Assembly: GCA_030039695.1 (NCBI GenBank) | Contig: JASHVB010000926.1 | Span: 1-14,117, forward strand | Reading direction: 5' to 3' | Source: Acetobacteraceae bacterium | GTDB taxonomy: Bacteria; Pseudomonadota; Alphaproteobacteria; Acetobacterales; Acetobacteraceae | DNA: 14,117 bases | Shown here: piece after piece, positions 12,728 through 14,117 of the stretch | Position numbering within the stretch: the stretch's first letter is position 1 | How the letters are laid out: every line of letters starts with the position of its first letter | Position numbers and translations under genes: made by a program | The notes under the pieces: generated by a model | What the model was told of the DNA's origin: nothing | What the model saw: the letters and a program-made list of their open reading frames with translations, nothing else | Database searches by the model: none

Positions 12728-14117
12728 CTAGCCGACCTTGCTGATCGCCCATTTCACCTGCTGCGGGCCGTCTTCGTAGCCCGTCAGCACCACCTGTTCC
12801 GCGCGGCGCGGTTCGGGGCCGCCGAGATAGACACTCTCTTCGATCCCGATGCGCGCGCCGTCAGCGCGCAGGCGCCAGCCGCCGCCGTTCTTCAGACGCA
12901 ACAGCACCGCCTCGCCGTCCTGCTGCACGTTCGCGTTGACATCAGGATGCAGATGAAAGCGCACGGTATAGGGCTGTGGCGATGACGCTTCGACCGCGTC
13001 CTCGCCACGGATGTCGTCGCCGCTTTCTGCCATGTAGAGGCGGCGGCGATGCACCGCGCCGAACACTTTCTTCCAGCCGTCGTGGCTGGCTTCCAGCCAA
13101 TGGGCCCCGTTGGCCTCCTGACGCTGCATTTCGACCACGGACGGGCGCCGGCCCAGGCCCTCCGGCTTCAGTTCGCTGCTCGACACATCGGAGATCACCA
13201 GCGTCGAATGGGCCGCCGTGGCGCGCGACGCGTCGCGCCACTCCGCGGGACCGGCGGGAAACGCGCCACAGTTGACGATCAGCCGATCGCGGCCGATCGA
13301 CAGTTCCATCGATAGCGTGCCGGCATGCGCATGGCGATCGACGCCCGGTGGCGGTGGCGCGCCGCAGTCCACCAACAGCACGCTGCGGCCCGCCTGCAGG
13401 CGCTGGAACCCGCCGTCCAGCAATGACAAGGGACCTCGGCCGCCACGCCCCGCCTGCGTCAGCACCAGGTCGATCAGCGCCGGCGTTTCCTCCTTGGTGC
13501 CGTTGAACAGCGCGAGGCCGCCGTCGCCGTGACGCAGAACACGCAACGCTGGCGCCATCCGCTCGATCGCGCCGGTCAGCGCCGGCGGCGGCTGCGTCTG
13601 TCCGGCCTGCAACAGCGCGCGGATCTCGGTCAGGTCCTGCAACACGGCAAGCTGTACCGCGGGGCTGCGTTCGGCCTGGCAGCCATCCGGCAGAATTTGG
13701 CGCGTGATCTCATGCGGCAGGAACTTCATCGCGCGTGCGAGAAATCCCCCGTGTTCGGGCAGTGCAACGGCCGCCGCGATCAGGCCCTTCAGCGCGGTCA
13801 GCGCGCGCGCGTCCAGTTCCTCCGCCGGCAACGTCGCGGACAGGCCGCGTGCGTCGGACACCAGGCGCGCCATGAGCCGCTGACGGAATGCGTCGTCGGC
13901 GGTGGCGGCGAAGAAATCGTAATGGCCGAGCCATGCGGCGACGCGCGCGCCCACCACATCCGGGCGGTGCGCGATCGGATCGGGCGGCGGCCTGTTGATC
14001 CACTCCGAAACCAAAGCGCGGGCACGCAACCGCGCCGCATCAGTCCCCAATGCGCGCATGTCGCGCAGCCAGGTGAAGTTATGCGCCGCGGCGCGCAGGA
14101 CGGGCGAGCCGGACGCG
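12728..14117 (-). CDS. Heparinase II/III family protein, C-terminal part (partial, exits right edge)
   Basis: About 460 codons are visible and the frame is open to the window edge. The N-terminal part (NFTWLRDMRALG, then VSEWINRPP and AAWLGHYDFF) resembles the helical toroid of heparinase-like alphaproteobacterial proteins. The C-terminal beta-sandwich (PF07940 type) includes DGGFQRLQAGRSVLLVDCG, HAHAGTLSMELSIGRDRLIV and NCGAFP, then ATAAHSTLVISDVSSSEL and VRFHLHPDV. Characterised relatives are polysaccharide lyases acting on uronate-containing glycans, but this branch is widespread in bacteria and its substrate is unknown. An internal ATG at 14059 is not the start, since family-like sequence continues upstream of it. 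With the following glycosyltransferase it hints at a surface-polysaccharide function. Confidence 0.88.
   Translation of the reverse strand, partial: ASGSPVLRAAAHNFTWLRDMRALGTDAARLRARALVSEWINRPPPDPIAHRPDVVGARVAAWLGHYDFFAATADDAFRQRLMARLVSDARGLSATLPAEELDARALTALKGLIAAAVALPEHGGFLARAMKFLPHEITRQILPDGCQAERSPAVQLAVLQDLTEIRALLQAGQTQPPPALTGAIERMAPALRVLRHGDGGLALFNGTKEETPALIDLVLTQAGRGGRGPLSLLDGGFQRLQAGRSVLLVDCGAPPPPGVDRHAHAGTLSMELSIGRDRLIVNCGAFPAGPAEWRDASRATAAHSTLVISDVSSSELKPEGLGRRPSVVEMQRQEANGAHWLEASHDGWKKVFGAVHRRRLYMAESGDDIRGEDAVEASSPQPYTVRFHLHPDVNANVQQDGEAVLLRLKNGGGWRLRADGARIGIEESVYLGGPEPRRAEQVVLTGYEDGPQQVKWAISKVG

Noticed and set aside
1..14117. CRISPR arrays, tRNA or rRNA genes, insertion sequences
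   Set aside because: No regular direct repeats, cloverleaf-like segments with CCA-type ends, rRNA stretches, transposase motifs or terminal inverted repeats were seen on either strand.

Overview
The window is GC-rich (visibly about 65 %) with tightly packed genes. A HAAT-family transporter, a Co-type nitrile hydratase, and a degenerate copy of the dispersed 'VMAGLVPAIHA'-encoding intergenic repeat near 10055-10112 suggest an alphaproteobacterium, plausibly of the Acetobacteraceae/Rhodospirillales. This placement is an inference, since no rRNA or marker gene is present.

Layout. (1) Left edge, minus strand: the signal-peptide end of a BtuF-like metal/corrinoid-binding protein leaves the window. 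Behind it lie a strongly structured intergenic stretch (209-265) and what looks like an N-terminal remnant of a cation diffusion facilitator (271-477). (2) 570-1775, plus: two exported proteins of unknown role, a small four-cysteine protein and a two-SH3-repeat protein, joined stop-to-start. (3) 1813-3176, plus: a three-gene cobalt-type nitrile hydratase/thiocyanate-hydrolase-family enzyme. The usual beta subunit is split into two small ORFs that overlap by one base, followed by the alpha subunit with an intact VCTLCSC metal claw. (4) 3372-6676, plus: a branched-chain/amide-type (HAAT) ABC importer core of two permeases and two ATPases with overlapping ends. Its likely periplasmic binding protein is on the opposite strand (6810-8063), converging on it across a hairpin. 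(5) 8172-10017, plus: an intradiol (catechol 1,2-dioxygenase-type) ring-cleavage enzyme and a metal-dependent cyclase-family hydrolase (kynurenine formamidase/isatin hydrolase fold), each with a clear Shine-Dalgarno. (6) 10112-14117, minus: threonine synthase, a GT4 glycosyltransferase and the C-terminal part of a heparinase II/III family protein, which runs off the right edge.

How it fits together. The middle 8 kb (1813-10017) reads as an accessory catabolic island: nitrile (or thiocyanate) hydration, a high-affinity importer, a ring- or amide-opening hydrolase and an aromatic ring-cleaving dioxygenase. Uptake and breakdown of a small nitrogen-containing aromatic is the simplest joint reading. 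An indole/isatin-type route is one candidate, but no substrate can be proved from sequence and no amidase is visible. The right-hand block mixes housekeeping (thrC) with probable cell-surface polysaccharide functions.
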